Below are positions 12,151 through 21,513 of a DNA stretch of 64,000 nucleotides, piece after piece (the stretch's first letter is position 1; each line of letters opens with the position of its first letter). The stretch comes from Hyphomicrobiales bacterium (GTDB lineage: Bacteria; Pseudomonadota; Alphaproteobacteria; SPJN01): NCBI GenBank assembly GCA_006844605.1, contig SPJN01000015.1:24251-88250 (forward strand), in the 5' to 3' direction. The translations under genes were made by a program, and so were the position numbers. The notes below the pieces were generated by a model that ran no database searches, was not told where the DNA came from, and worked only from the letters and a program-made list of their open reading frames with translations.

Positions 12151-12212
12151 AACTTGATTTTCCACGCCTTTGCCCCCATCTGTAGGGGATCAGGCAAGGA
12201 AGGAAACCGCGC

Positions 12213-13208
12213 ATGGCCGTCCGCGAGCAAATCGAAGATTTTTGGTATGACCGGGTACAACCCAAATTGCCCGATATGCGCGGCCTGCATAAAAAGCCCG
12301 CTGCCCGCTATGGCATCGGCGTTATCGTGCTGGCGGTCCTGTTTTATTATTTGATCGGTGCGTTGATTATTCAGGAAATCGATGACGACCCCGCCTTTGC
12401 AATTTCGCAACGATCCATCAGCAACGGCCAGTCAATGACCGTTGCCATGACGGTTGCCTTGCTTGACCGTGAAGTGAACCAAAACGGCTGGACGGCAAAC
12501 GATCCGTTCACCTCCCCCGCGGTATTGCTGGACAATATGCCGAACTATCAAAAGGGCATGGTGCAGGCGCTTGGCCGTTTTGCGTTTGAGCTGGCCGATC
12601 AGGTCGGTCGCCGCCGTGGCTCCAGCCAAATTGATCCTGACCTGCAATCAGCCGCCGGCCTGTTACAGTATCCCGGCGATGTCTGGCATTGGGACCCTAC
12701 CGTCTCGCTATCCCCCACCGCCACATCAGAAGCACAATACAACAAGGCGCGCCGTGCCCTGCTCAATTATAACGAGCGCGTGGCCCGTGGCGACGCGGTG
12801 TTTGAAAGCCGCGCCGACAATCTGTTGGCGACGCTTGACCGTATGGCGCTTGACCTTGGCTCAAGCTCTGCGGTGATTGAAAATCAGATTGAAAACCCGT
12901 CCGGCTGGTTTATCGATACCGAAGGCGATGATGTTTTCTACACCACCAAGGGGCAGATTTACGCCTATTACATGCTGGTCAAGGCACTGCGCCATGACTT
13001 CAACAATGTGATACAGGAACGTGAGTTGTCACAGGTTTGGGCCTTGCTTGAAGAAAGCCTGCAAGATGGTGCCAGCCTGCAACCGCTGGTCATCATCAAT
13101 GGCGACCCGGACAGCCAAATCCTGCCCAGCCATTTGGCTGCACAGGGGTTTTATCTGCTGCGTGCCCGCACGCAAATGCGGTCCATCACCAATATTCTCT
13201 TGAAATAA
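12213..13208 (+). CDS. DUF2333 family membrane-anchored protein
   Basis: 331 residues. A single hydrophobic segment at about residues 31-52 (GIGVIVLAVLFYYLIGALII) anchors the protein, leaving a large, mostly hydrophilic C-terminal domain that is probably periplasmic. The N-terminal FWYDRVQPKLPDMRGLH and the QSMTVAMTVALLDREV segment fit the DUF2333 family, found next to trpS/murJ in many Alphaproteobacteria; its function is not established. The ATG at 12213 follows AAGGAAG. The next gene begins about 40 bases downstream on the same strand. Confidence 0.75.
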   Translation: MAVREQIEDFWYDRVQPKLPDMRGLHKKPAARYGIGVIVLAVLFYYLIGALIIQEIDDDPAFAISQRSISNGQSMTVAMTVALLDREVNQNGWTANDPFTSPAVLLDNMPNYQKGMVQALGRFAFELADQVGRRRGSSQIDPDLQSAAGLLQYPGDVWHWDPTVSLSPTATSEAQYNKARRALLNYNERVARGDAVFESRADNLLATLDRMALDLGSSSAVIENQIENPSGWFIDTEGDDVFYTTKGQIYAYYMLVKALRHDFNNVIQERELSQVWALLEESLQDGASLQPLVIINGDPDSQILPSHLAAQGFYLLRARTQMRSITNILLK

Positions 13209-13249
13209 ACCCATCTTCGGCACAGGCTACCTTGAATAAAGGTGAAGGC

Positions 13250-13795
13250 ATGGCTGAAGAGATACACGAAAAAACCATCGACACGCTGGACTATGCGCCG
13301 GACGATCCAAAAGATGAGCGGAACCTTGAAAAGCCGCTTAAGTTTTTGGTGGTGGTCGATGACACGCCTGAAGCGGAAGTCGCGCTGTATTATGCCGGCC
13401 TACGCGCCCACCGCACCCACGGGCTGCTGACCCTGTTGCGCGTGATAGAGCCTGAGAAAGGCTTCCAGCACTGGGCCTCTGTTGCAGAAACCATGCGCGC
13501 CGAGGCGTTTGAGGATGCTGAAAAGCTGATGCGTGCCCACGCCACGCAGGTACACAAGGATTCAGGCCTGATCCCCGAAATCGTGATCCGTGAAGGCACC
13601 ACCCGCGACCGCGTGTTGGAATTGATTGAGGAGGATCGCGATATCCGCATTCTGGTTCTGGCCGCAAGTGCCGACAAGGATGGCCCCGGACCGCTGGTCA
13701 CTGCCCTTGCCGGACAGATGTCAGGTGGCCTGGCCATTCCCATCACAGTTGTGCCCGGCAATCTAAGCCACGCCCAACTCGAACGCCTTGCCTGA
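13250..13795 (+). CDS. Universal stress protein (UspA family)
   Basis: 181 residues. The Usp fold is recognisable from KFLVVVDDTPEAEVALYYAGLRA at the first strand and helix and from IRILVLAAS near the end. The nucleotide-binding Gly-rich loop G-2X-G-9X-G(S/T) is poorly conserved here, so ATP binding is doubtful. An in-frame TTG exists at 13232, but the ATG at 13250 has AAGGTGA at the right distance and is preferred. The stop overlaps the start of the next gene by one base (TGATG), suggesting coupling to the membrane protein that follows. Confidence 0.8.
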   Translation: MAEEIHEKTIDTLDYAPDDPKDERNLEKPLKFLVVVDDTPEAEVALYYAGLRAHRTHGLLTLLRVIEPEKGFQHWASVAETMRAEAFEDAEKLMRAHATQVHKDSGLIPEIVIREGTTRDRVLELIEEDRDIRILVLAASADKDGPGPLVTALAGQMSGGLAIPITVVPGNLSHAQLERLA

Positions 13796-14877
13796 TGACT
13801 GCGCAGGCTGTTCCGCCCCAACACCCCCAACCGGTTGACGAGGCATTGGGCTATGACAGTGCCTATGTCGAACAAGTCGGCACACTGCCACTGGCCGCAA
13901 GATTGTTGCGCAACCATGCCGATACACAATTATGGCAAATTGGATTTGGGCTGTTCGCCGTATTGCTTGGGCTGCAAATTCTAATCCATTACCTGTCAGG
14001 GGCGCTCGCCTATGGGCCTGCGGGGGACAGCATCGGGGGCTGGATTGCCTATTTCCAGTTTGATTTGTTGCACGCGTTTTTAATCACCTATTTGCTGATC
14101 GGCAGCGAAGGATTTCGCCGTGGCTTTGCCTGCCATGTCAGGCGCTTGACCCCTTGGCTGTCTGCGGATGCGCCCTATTCAGAAGATGTATTGGCAAAAC
14201 GGCCCGGCTATGTGTGGTTGGCCGGTGTGATCGCGGTTGTATTCTTTGTGCCAATCATGTCGATCCCCGTTTACGACAATTTCCCGGTCACAACGATTTT
14301 CTATTTGATGATTGTCCGCATGACGATCCTGTACTGGTTGATCGGTACCCGCATTCCCGAATTTATTCTGTTAAGCCAGCGGCTGGCCGCATTGGTCCGC
14401 CAACATTTGACCTATCGGTTGATAGAGGATGAACCACGCCGCATCATCGGCGGGCAAACCTTGACCTCATCACTATTTCTAATGATCGGTGTGGGCGTGA
14501 CCATCCCCACCTTGTCCGATACACCCACCATCATGCAAACGATTGGTTTGCTGGTGCTGCTCACATTAATCAGCGTGTTGATCCTGCTTTGGCCGATATT
14601 TGCCCTGCGCAACAAGATCCGTGACACAAAATCTGCTGAAATGGATATGTTGCAGCCGCGCCTGAATGATTGTTGGGATGCCCTGCGCCGGGGCGAAGAC
14701 CCGCCCCATGACCTGCCCGCACTGGTGGCGTGGCGGCAGGAAATCCGCAATACGCCCGATTGGGTATTTGATGGGGAATCGGCGGTTCGCCTGCTGATAA
14801 TCCTGCTGGTTCCCGCAGGGTCGCTGATTGCCGGGGAATTTGCCGAAAGTCTTTTGGAACGCTTAATCGGCGGTTAA
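13795..14877 (+). CDS. Multi-pass membrane protein of unknown function
   Basis: 360 residues, not recognised. Hydrophobic segments are visible at about residues 43-65, 80-103, 140-165, 167-190, 222-240, 245-270 and 330-350, so the protein should span the membrane six or seven times, with a soluble stretch of about 60 residues before the last segment. It starts one base inside the stop of the universal stress protein gene and is probably made with it. The LLIGTRIPEFILLSQRLAALVRQHL-like loop is amphipathic. No catalytic motif was seen. Confidence 0.75.
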   Translation: MTAQAVPPQHPQPVDEALGYDSAYVEQVGTLPLAARLLRNHADTQLWQIGFGLFAVLLGLQILIHYLSGALAYGPAGDSIGGWIAYFQFDLLHAFLITYLLIGSEGFRRGFACHVRRLTPWLSADAPYSEDVLAKRPGYVWLAGVIAVVFFVPIMSIPVYDNFPVTTIFYLMIVRMTILYWLIGTRIPEFILLSQRLAALVRQHLTYRLIEDEPRRIIGGQTLTSSLFLMIGVGVTIPTLSDTPTIMQTIGLLVLLTLISVLILLWPIFALRNKIRDTKSAEMDMLQPRLNDCWDALRRGEDPPHDLPALVAWRQEIRNTPDWVFDGESAVRLLIILLVPAGSLIAGEFAESLLERLIGG

Positions 14878-14971
14878 TGCCATGTGAGCCAAACTGCCCC
14901 CTTGAAATTCCCGACTAAAACAGTCATCTAATCGGCAAAGCTGTATTCTGCGCTGTGAAACGAGATTGACT

Positions 14972-15562
14972 ATGTTTATCCAAACCGAAGCGACCCCGAA
15001 CCCCAACACTCTGAAATTCCTGCCCGGCCGTGCCGTGCTGGAAACCGGGTCCGCCGATTTCCCGAACGAGGACGCCGCCAAGGCATCCCCGCTTGCCGCC
15101 CGCCTGTTTGAGGTTGAGGGCGTCACCGGCGTGTTCTTTGGCGCGGATTTTATCACCGTCACCAAATCAGACGCTGATAATCAGGACTGGCCGCATTTGA
15201 AGCCTGCCATCCTTGCCAGCATCATGGATCATTTCACGGCTGGCTTGCCCATTATGGGCGAAGGTGAAGCAGACCGCGTGGCCGCCAAGCCCAGCGCCGC
15301 CGATTATGAAGGCGCGGACGCCGAGATTGTGGAGCAGATTATCGAATTGCTTGACACCCGCGTGCGCCCCGCCGTTGCCAATGATGGCGGCGACATCATT
15401 TTCCATCATTATGAACAGGGCATCGTTACCCTGACCATGCAGGGGGCCTGCGCTGGGTGCCCCGCCTCAACCATGACGTTGAAGCAGGGTATTGAAAACA
15501 TGTTGCGCCACTATATTCCTGAAGTGCAGGAAGTGCGCCCCGTTGAAGACATGCCTGCGTAA
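14972..15562 (+). CDS. nfuA: NifU-family Fe-S cluster scaffold/carrier (Nfu type)
   Basis: 196 residues from the ATG at 14972; an in-frame TTG six bases earlier is less likely. The N-terminal domain begins MFIQTEATPNPNTLKFLPG, the Nfu N-domain signature, and the C-terminal NifU-like domain carries the cluster-binding CXXC in GACAGCPAS. Such proteins hold and deliver 4Fe-4S clusters in the cytoplasm. The adjacent tsaB-rimI-fur-miaB run contains one client, the radical SAM enzyme MiaB. The symbol follows common alphaproteobacterial usage; the Escherichia coli NfuA has a different N-terminal domain. Confidence 0.88.
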   Translation: MFIQTEATPNPNTLKFLPGRAVLETGSADFPNEDAAKASPLAARLFEVEGVTGVFFGADFITVTKSDADNQDWPHLKPAILASIMDHFTAGLPIMGEGEADRVAAKPSAADYEGADAEIVEQIIELLDTRVRPAVANDGGDIIFHHYEQGIVTLTMQGACAGCPASTMTLKQGIENMLRHYIPEVQEVRPVEDMPA

Positions 15563-15570
15563 CCGCATCC

Positions 15571-16251
15571 ATGTTACTGGCCCTTGATACCGCACAGGCG
15601 GGCTGTTCTGTCAGCCTGTGGGACGGGGCCACCCAATGCGCCAGCCATTTTGAAGCCTTGCGGCGCGGTCATGCAGAAATCCTGTTTGACAGGATCGGCA
15701 CATGCCTTGTGGCGGCCAGCGCCAGCTATGATGACGTCACGTCTATTCTGGTCACCACTGGCCCCGGTACATTTACCGGCCAACGCGTCGGTCTGGCCGC
15801 GGCCCGCGGCCTTGGCCTTGCCACCAAGGCCCCCGTGATCGGCATCACAACATTTGAGGCGGTCGCCGCCGGGCTGATCCATGCAGGCCATGCACCTGAT
15901 CTGTGCCATATCATTTTCGACGCCCGCCGGGATGAGGTGTATCACCAAGGCTTTGACCTAAGCGGGCCGCTGCCCGTTGCGCTGACTGAAGGCGCAGTGA
16001 TGTCAATTGATGCTGCCAAGGCATTGGTGACAACAGGCACAATGGCCGGCACTGGTGCGCTCCTGATGGCGAATGACTTACCGGTCTTTGACGGGTTCGA
16101 AACACCTGACGCCACTAGGTTTGGGTGGCTGGGACAGCATGTTACACCGGGACCGGACCGTTTGGCCCGCCCGGTCTATTTGCGGGCACCGGATGCCAAA
16201 CCACCCAGCAATCCGCCAGCGCCGCGCGCGGCAACCCCGACACACTCATAG
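15571..16251 (+). CDS. tsaB: tRNA threonylcarbamoyladenosine biosynthesis protein TsaB
   Basis: 226 residues. It partners TsaD and TsaE in making t6A37 on tRNAs reading ANN codons. The N-terminal LLALDTAQAGCSVSLWDG and the TTGPGTFTGQRVGLAAARGL motif are characteristic of this ASKHA-fold protein. The C-terminal 25 residues are Pro/Ala-rich and probably disordered. It starts 8 bases after the nfu gene and is followed 6 bases later by rimI, a very common tsaB-rimI pairing. Confidence 0.93.
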   Translation: MLLALDTAQAGCSVSLWDGATQCASHFEALRRGHAEILFDRIGTCLVAASASYDDVTSILVTTGPGTFTGQRVGLAAARGLGLATKAPVIGITTFEAVAAGLIHAGHAPDLCHIIFDARRDEVYHQGFDLSGPLPVALTEGAVMSIDAAKALVTTGTMAGTGALLMANDLPVFDGFETPDATRFGWLGQHVTPGPDRLARPVYLRAPDAKPPSNPPAPRAATPTHS

Positions 16252-16257
16252 TCAACC

Positions 16258-16707
16258 ATGATCAGACACGCCACAGATAGCGATGCCGATGCGCTCGCCA
16301 CCCTGCACAGGCGTTGTTTCGCCCCGCGGGGGGAGCGGGTCTGGCCAGCCGCGGAATGGGCCGCCCTTTTCACCAATCGGGCAACCCATTGTTTGGTAGT
16401 AGACGAGGACCGGTTGGTCGGCGCGCTTCTTATGCAAATCGGGGGCGATTGCGCTGACATCATCACCATCATGACAGACCCTGCCAAACAACAATCAGGC
16501 ATTGGCCGTGCCCTGCTGGACGCAGGCATGGCCCACCTGCCGCCTTTGGGCGTCAGCCGCCTAATGCTTGAGGTGGCAGCTGACAATTTGGCGGCCCGTG
16601 CCCTTTATACCCGCGCCGGGTTCCGACCCATTGGCATAAGACCGCACTATTACAAGCGCAGCGGTACAGACCGTGTTGATGCACTGCTATTGGCCTGCGA
16701 CTTGTAG
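16258..16707 (+). CDS. rimI: Ribosomal-protein-alanine N-acetyltransferase-like GNAT protein
   Basis: 149 residues with a GNAT fold: an acetyl-CoA-binding region TDPAKQQSGIGRALLDAGM and a C-terminal NLAARALYTRAGFRPIGIRPHYY, the usual RimI ending. RimI acetylates the N-terminal alanine of ribosomal protein S18. The position immediately after tsaB supports the assignment, although GNAT substrate choice cannot be read from sequence. A run of GGGGG at 16328-16335 falls within the coding region. Confidence 0.85.
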   Translation: MIRHATDSDADALATLHRRCFAPRGERVWPAAEWAALFTNRATHCLVVDEDRLVGALLMQIGGDCADIITIMTDPAKQQSGIGRALLDAGMAHLPPLGVSRLMLEVAADNLAARALYTRAGFRPIGIRPHYYKRSGTDRVDALLLACDL

Positions 16708-16819
16708 CATCGCCGGGCAGTCGCGGTGATTGCAATTACAGTCAATCCGCGCTAAATCCATGTTTAGCGAAGCAAGCGGCCCCGCAGGGGTCACAACTGG
16801 CATTGGTGGAGCATGTGAT

Positions 16820-17242
16820 ATGCCTGACCGGATCGAAAAATTATGTGCCGAAAAAGGGATGCGCATGACCGAACAGCGGCGCGTTATCGCCCGTGTTTTG
16901 TCACAATCCCACGACCACCCCGATGTAGAGGAATTGTACAACCGCGCGTCTGCCGTTGATTCCAACATCTCCATCGCCACAGTCTATCGCACCGTACGCC
17001 TGTTTGAAGATGCCGGTATTCTGGAACGACATGATTTTCGTGATGGCCGGTCCCGCTATGAAGAAGTGACCGACAATCATCACGATCACATGATCGATAT
17101 GAAAACCGGCAAGGTCATTGAATTTGTGAATGAAGAGATTGAGAAGTTGCAGCAACGCGTTGCGCGCGAGCTGGGCTACAAGCTCGTCGATCATCGGCTT
17201 GAACTATACGGCATGCCGCTTGACGAAACAGACAAGACCTGA
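16820..17242 (+). CDS. fur: Fur-family metalloregulator
   Basis: 140 residues from the ATG at 16820, the usual Fur length; GGTGGAG lies 8 bases upstream. Frames open back to a TTG at 16730, but that extension lacks similarity. The winged helix (RIEKLCAEKGMRMTEQRRVI, then SIATVYRTVRLFEDAGI) is followed by the metal-binding HHDHMID. The C-terminal CXXC zinc site of Escherichia coli Fur is absent, as in alphaproteobacterial Fur/Mur proteins, so the sensed metal may be manganese or iron. The plsC gene follows after 9 bases. Confidence 0.9.
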   Translation: MPDRIEKLCAEKGMRMTEQRRVIARVLSQSHDHPDVEELYNRASAVDSNISIATVYRTVRLFEDAGILERHDFRDGRSRYEEVTDNHHDHMIDMKTGKVIEFVNEEIEKLQQRVARELGYKLVDHRLELYGMPLDETDKT

Positions 17243-17251
17243 CCCTAAACG

Positions 17252-18175
17252 ATGCAATTGATCCGCGCCATATACGGGTTGATCCTGTTCGGACTGGCGG
17301 TTTTGGTCTTGGCCCCGCTGCAATTACTGGCCTTGGTGCTGCGGCTGCGCCCGGTTCATGTGCGTATTCCGATCCTGTTTCACAAATTTGTCTCCCGCTA
17401 TGCCTTTGGCATGCGCATCACCGTGCGCGGCACACCTGAAAAGCCGAACCCCCACCCCCTATTCCGTTGGCCCAATGCCCGGGAAGTACGCGGCCCCGTC
17501 CTTTATGTGTCAAACCATAACAGCTGGTCCGACATCATCATATTAGGGTCCATCACGCCATTATGCTTTGTCGCCAAGGCTGAAGTTGCCGACTGGCCCG
17601 GCTTTGGCATTCTGTCAAAGATGCAGCGCACGATTTTCGTCAAACGCGAAGACACCCGCAAGGCCGGGGAACAGGCCGCCGAAATGCTGGGCCGGATGGA
17701 TGGCGGCGATGCCATCGTTTTGTTTGCAGAAGGCACCAGTTCTGACGGCAACCGGGTATTGCCTTTCAAATCCAGCCTGTTCGCCGTTGCACAAATGTCC
17801 GACATCCGCCATTCGGTCCCCCCGGTACGTATTCAGCCCGTCTCCATCGCCTTTACCAAGGTTGGCGGGCTACCGATGGGCCGGCAATATCGGCCCTATT
17901 TTGCATGGTATGGGGACATGGAGTTTGGCGGTCATTTATGGGAGGGGCTGATGCAAGGCCCTGCGGATGTTGAGGTGACCTTCCACCCCCCTGTCACGCT
18001 GGCCCAAATGGGCAATCGCAAGAAACTGGCCAATGCGGTGCATCGCACTGTTTCCGAAGGGCTGGCCCACGCCATTACAGGTCGGGGCATTCCCGATCAT
18101 AATGAGGCCCCCGCAAACGCCCTAAACGACGGCCCAACGGCCACAAAATCCGGCGACAGCACCAAGGCTGCGTAA
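17252..18175 (+). CDS. plsC: 1-acyl-sn-glycerol-3-phosphate acyltransferase
   Basis: 307 residues. It adds the second acyl chain to lysophosphatidic acid in phospholipid synthesis. One N-terminal membrane segment (about 7-33) precedes the catalytic H-X4-D motif in NHNSWSD and the substrate-binding FAEGTSSDGNR. The C-terminal tail (about 275-307) is Ala/Asn/Thr-rich and not part of the family core. It follows fur in the same direction with a 9-base gap. Confidence 0.93.
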   Translation: MQLIRAIYGLILFGLAVLVLAPLQLLALVLRLRPVHVRIPILFHKFVSRYAFGMRITVRGTPEKPNPHPLFRWPNAREVRGPVLYVSNHNSWSDIIILGSITPLCFVAKAEVADWPGFGILSKMQRTIFVKREDTRKAGEQAAEMLGRMDGGDAIVLFAEGTSSDGNRVLPFKSSLFAVAQMSDIRHSVPPVRIQPVSIAFTKVGGLPMGRQYRPYFAWYGDMEFGGHLWEGLMQGPADVEVTFHPPVTLAQMGNRKKLANAVHRTVSEGLAHAITGRGIPDHNEAPANALNDGPTATKSGDSTKAA

Positions 18176-18242
18176 ATCCGCCCGTTGACGCCCCCGCCCA
18201 TCTGATCTATGCGTCCGGGTCATTTTGAACAGGGCAAATCCC

Positions 18243-19637
18243 GTGACCGAACAACCGATAGATCCGCAGAACACCAAAAAAGTCTTTATCAAGACCTATG
18301 GCTGCCAAATGAATGTGTATGATTCAGAACGTATGGCTGACGTTCTGGCACCGCTTGGCTATGCGGAATCGGATGCGCCGGACGATGCCGACCTTGTGAT
18401 CCTGAACACCTGCCATATTCGTGAGAAAGCCGCCGAGAAAGTCTATTCAGAGCTGGGCCGCATCCGCCAGTTAAAGACCGCCCGCGAAGCTGAATCCGGC
18501 GATAAGATGACCGTTGCCGTTGCCGGCTGCGTTGCACAGGCCGAAGGGGCGGAAATCATGCGCCGCGCGCCTGTTGTCGATATCGTCTTTGGCCCCGGTG
18601 CCTATCACAAATTGCCTGAGATGATTGCCCGCGCTGAACGGGGCAATGCCGACCCCACCCAACGCCAAGGGCGCGGTGTTCTGAACACTGAATTCCCCAT
18701 TGAAGACAAATTTGATGCCCTGCCGATCAATCGCGAAAGCGCAACGGGGCTAACCGCGTTTCTGACCGTGCAGGAAGGCTGCGACAAGTTCTGCACTTTT
18801 TGTGTGGTGCCCTATACGCGCGGCGCTGAATTTTCCCGCCCCGCCCAATCGGTTCTGGATGAGGCAAAGGCGCTGGTCGCGCGGGGGGTCAAGGAAATCA
18901 CCCTGCTGGGCCAGAACGTCAACGCCTATCACGGTGAAGGTGCCGACGGGAAGGACTGGTCCTTGGGCCGCCTGATCCACGCCCTTGCCGCTATTGATGG
19001 GGTGGAACGGCTGCGCTACACCACCTCGCACCCGCGGGATATGGATGATGACCTAATCAATGCCCATCGCGATGTCGATGCCTTGATGCCCTATCTGCAT
19101 CTGCCGGTGCAATCAGGCTCCAACCGCATATTGGACGCGATGAACCGCAAACATACCCGCGATGAGTATTTTGCCCTGATTGACCGTATTCGCGACGCCC
19201 GCCCCGATATTGCGCTGTCAGGCGATTTCATTGTCGGGTTCCCCGGCGAAAATGATCGTGATTTTGAAGACACAATGGATCTGGTGCGCCGGGTCGGCTA
19301 TGGCTCAGCCTTTTCATTCAAATATTCACCGCGTCCCGGCACCCCCGGTGCGGCCCTTGAATGGCAGGTTGAAGAACACAAAAAAGACGAACGATTGCAG
19401 GCACTTCAGGCGCTGCTGCGGGAACAGCAAATCGGCTTTAACAAAAGCATGATTGGCAAAACCCTGCCCGTGTTGCTGGAACGCGAAGGCCGCCATCAGG
19501 GGCAAATGGTTGGCCGCAGTCCCTATTTGCAGGCCGTTCACCTTGACGCCGATCATGCTTTGCTGGGCCAGACAATTCATGTTACTGTCACAGACGCAAC
19601 GCAGAATAGCCTTACGGGCAAAGCGGTGTTAAAGTGA
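18243..19637 (+). CDS. miaB: tRNA-2-methylthio-N6-dimethylallyladenosine synthase
   Basis: 464 residues from the GTG at 18243, the expected size; a TTG at 18225 would add six residues. The radical SAM enzyme methylthiolates position C2 of i6A37 in tRNA. The N-terminal domain has three cluster cysteines ([27 protein letters not shown]), then the radical [11 protein letters not shown] (CXXXCXXC), and a C-terminal TRAM domain. The order tsaB-rimI-fur-plsC-miaB-phoH-ybeY is widespread in Alphaproteobacteria. Confidence 0.95.
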   Translation: MTEQPIDPQNTKKVFIKTYGCQMNVYDSERMADVLAPLGYAESDAPDDADLVILNTCHIREKAAEKVYSELGRIRQLKTAREAESGDKMTVAVAGCVAQAEGAEIMRRAPVVDIVFGPGAYHKLPEMIARAERGNADPTQRQGRGVLNTEFPIEDKFDALPINRESATGLTAFLTVQEGCDKFCTFCVVPYTRGAEFSRPAQSVLDEAKALVARGVKEITLLGQNVNAYHGEGADGKDWSLGRLIHALAAIDGVERLRYTTSHPRDMDDDLINAHRDVDALMPYLHLPVQSGSNRILDAMNRKHTRDEYFALIDRIRDARPDIALSGDFIVGFPGENDRDFEDTMDLVRRVGYGSAFSFKYSPRPGTPGAALEWQVEEHKKDERLQALQALLREQQIGFNKSMIGKTLPVLLEREGRHQGQMVGRSPYLQAVHLDADHALLGQTIHVTVTDATQNSLTGKAVLK

Positions 19638-19703
19638 TTCGGTCGCTGTAACGGGCGGCAAGTCAAAACCGGCAGAACAGGGGTTCAATGACCCAATTGT
19701 TGA

Positions 19704-19808
19704 TTAGTCAGGCAATATGACGGCGGGAATGGTCAGGCCATATTTCGCTTCTTCGGTCGCCCCTTCTATCATTTGGCGCAGTTCATTATTGCGCACTGTT
19801 CGGTCCAT
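19704..19808 (-). CDS. Possible 34-residue small protein
   Basis: Antisense to the flanking operon, within the 278-base gap between miaB and phoH. It starts with MDRTVRNNELRQMIEG and ends IPAVILPD. Composition is protein-like (charged amphipathic helix, then a hydrophobic end). A GGAGG is 12 bases before the ATG, slightly far. The frame is open upstream to at least a TTG about 40 bases earlier. It matches no family I recognise and could be chance; the other frames of the gap look less coding-like. Confidence 0.25.
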   Translation of the reverse strand: MDRTVRNNELRQMIEGATEEAKYGLTIPAVILPD

Positions 19809-19915
19809 TAATCTTACTGCCCTCCTGCAAACTACACTTTCAATCAAGGTCGATTTCGCAGCGGCGCACACGCGCCCCGTTGCGGCTGCATCGCCCTGCT
19901 GCCCCCTGATGCTTT

Positions 19916-20980
19916 ATGGCTCCACTTTCTGATAGTAAGGATGATGATTTGAACCAGCCGCTCACCATTGTCGAATTTCCTGACAATCATCTGGCTGCCG
20001 CTTTGTTCGGCGAACATGACAAACATCTGGCACAAATCGAAACAAGTCTGGGGGTAGAGATCATCCCGCGCGGCAATCGCGTGCAGATCAGCGGCCCCAA
20101 ATCCGCCCGCAAAACCGCAAAACGCATCATGCATGATTTATACACCCGCCTTGAATCCGACCTTGAGGTCGGCATGGGCGAAGTAAAAGGCGCCCTGTCT
20201 ATGGCCGAAGCCCCGTGGACCGATCAGGTCGAAAGCTGCACACCGGAAATGAATGATGGTGATGCGATCGGCGATGAGGGCACGCACGGTTCCGTGCTTG
20301 CAAGCGACACCATGATCCGCACCAAGCGTCGTGTGATCACACCGCGCACGCCCGGTCAGGCCGCCTATATCAAGGCCCTGCATAGCCATGAGCTGGTGTT
20401 TGGTGTTGGTCCTGCGGGGACCGGCAAAACCTATGTCGCCGTGGCCATGGCGGCCCAGAAACTGATGGACGGCAAGGTCGATCGCATCATTCTAAGCCGT
20501 CCGGCAGTTGAAGCGGGAGAACGGTTGGGCTTTTTGCCCGGTGATATGCGCGACAAGGTAGACCCTTATTTAAGGCCGCTTTACGATGCGCTGTATGACA
20601 TGATGCCCGGCGATCAGGTTGCCAAACGGCTTGAGTCTGGCGAGATTGAGGTCGCCCCCCTTGCCTTCATGCGCGGGCGGACATTATCCAACGCCTATGT
20701 GATTTTGGACGAGGCGCAGAACTGCACCACCACGCAGATGAAAATGTTCCTGACGCGTTTGGGCGAAAACTCCCACATGATTGTGACGGGCGACCCCAGC
20801 CAAGTTGACTTGCCGCTCGGCTCCCAATCCGGGCTGGTGCAGGCCACCGACACGCTGTCGGATGTGAAGGGGGTCGCAGTCGTCCGCTTCACCAACAAGG
20901 ACGTGGTACGTCATCCGTTGGTCACCCGCATCGTCAACGCCTATGACGGTACCGAAGATAAGTTGATCAAAAACAAGTGA
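19916..20980 (+). CDS. phoH: PhoH-like ATPase
   Basis: 354 residues. The N-terminal KH-like region (about 15-90) is followed by a P-loop ATPase with Walker A GVGPAGTGKT and Walker B YVILDEAQNCT. PhoH proteins couple ATP hydrolysis to RNA handling; this type, always beside ybeY, is linked to rRNA maturation and quality control rather than phosphate control, and no Pho box was seen upstream. Its TGA overlaps the GTG start of ybeY. Confidence 0.92.
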   Translation: MAPLSDSKDDDLNQPLTIVEFPDNHLAAALFGEHDKHLAQIETSLGVEIIPRGNRVQISGPKSARKTAKRIMHDLYTRLESDLEVGMGEVKGALSMAEAPWTDQVESCTPEMNDGDAIGDEGTHGSVLASDTMIRTKRRVITPRTPGQAAYIKALHSHELVFGVGPAGTGKTYVAVAMAAQKLMDGKVDRIILSRPAVEAGERLGFLPGDMRDKVDPYLRPLYDALYDMMPGDQVAKRLESGEIEVAPLAFMRGRTLSNAYVILDEAQNCTTTQMKMFLTRLGENSHMIVTGDPSQVDLPLGSQSGLVQATDTLSDVKGVAVVRFTNKDVVRHPLVTRIVNAYDGTEDKLIKNK

Positions 20981-21468
20981 CCACGCGCGACGTATATCTA
21001 GCCATTAACCAGACCTGTAACCGCTGGCCCGAACCGCTTGTCAATCGATTGGGGGAAGCGGCTCGGCTAGTGGCATCACTCACCGAAGATTGGCCGGACG
21101 AGCCTGTCGAAGTGTCGTTATTGCTGACCGATGACGCAGAAATGGCTGCCCTGAACAAGGAATGGCGCGACAAGGAAGGGCCGACAAATGTGTTGTCCTT
21201 CCCCGCCCCCGAAGGGTTCACAGACCCCGACGCCGACGGCACGCCGCTGGGTGATATCGCCATCGGGCTGACAATTGCCGAGACCGAAGCGGCAGACCAA
21301 GGCAAAAGCCTGTCTGATCATGTGCTGCATTTATGGGTTCATGGCCTGTTACATTTAATCGGCTATGATCATATGGAAGATCAGGAGGCCAACGAAATGG
21401 AGGCCCGGGAGATCAGAATACTTGCGCAAATGGGCATAGATGATCCATATAGAGATAGTGAGCGCTGA
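20977..21468 (+). CDS. ybeY: Endoribonuclease YbeY (16S rRNA maturation)
   Basis: 163 residues. The metal-binding motif HGLLHLIGYDH matches H-X3-H-X5-H and is followed by the DQEANEMEARE helix typical of YbeY. The GTG start overlaps the phoH stop by four bases. The enzyme is a single-strand-specific RNase involved in 3' end maturation of 16S rRNA and ribosome quality control. Confidence 0.95.
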   Translation: MTTRDVYLAINQTCNRWPEPLVNRLGEAARLVASLTEDWPDEPVEVSLLLTDDAEMAALNKEWRDKEGPTNVLSFPAPEGFTDPDADGTPLGDIAIGLTIAETEAADQGKSLSDHVLHLWVHGLLHLIGYDHMEDQEANEMEAREIRILAQMGIDDPYRDSER

Positions 21469-21513
21469 AAAGCGCCAAAATGACAAAAGCCACGGAGGCA
21501 AAAACACAAGGCC

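Noticed and set aside
19717..19932. 71-residue plus-strand open frame between miaB and phoH
   Set aside because: No ribosome-binding site, overlaps the phoH start, and its composition is not protein-like.
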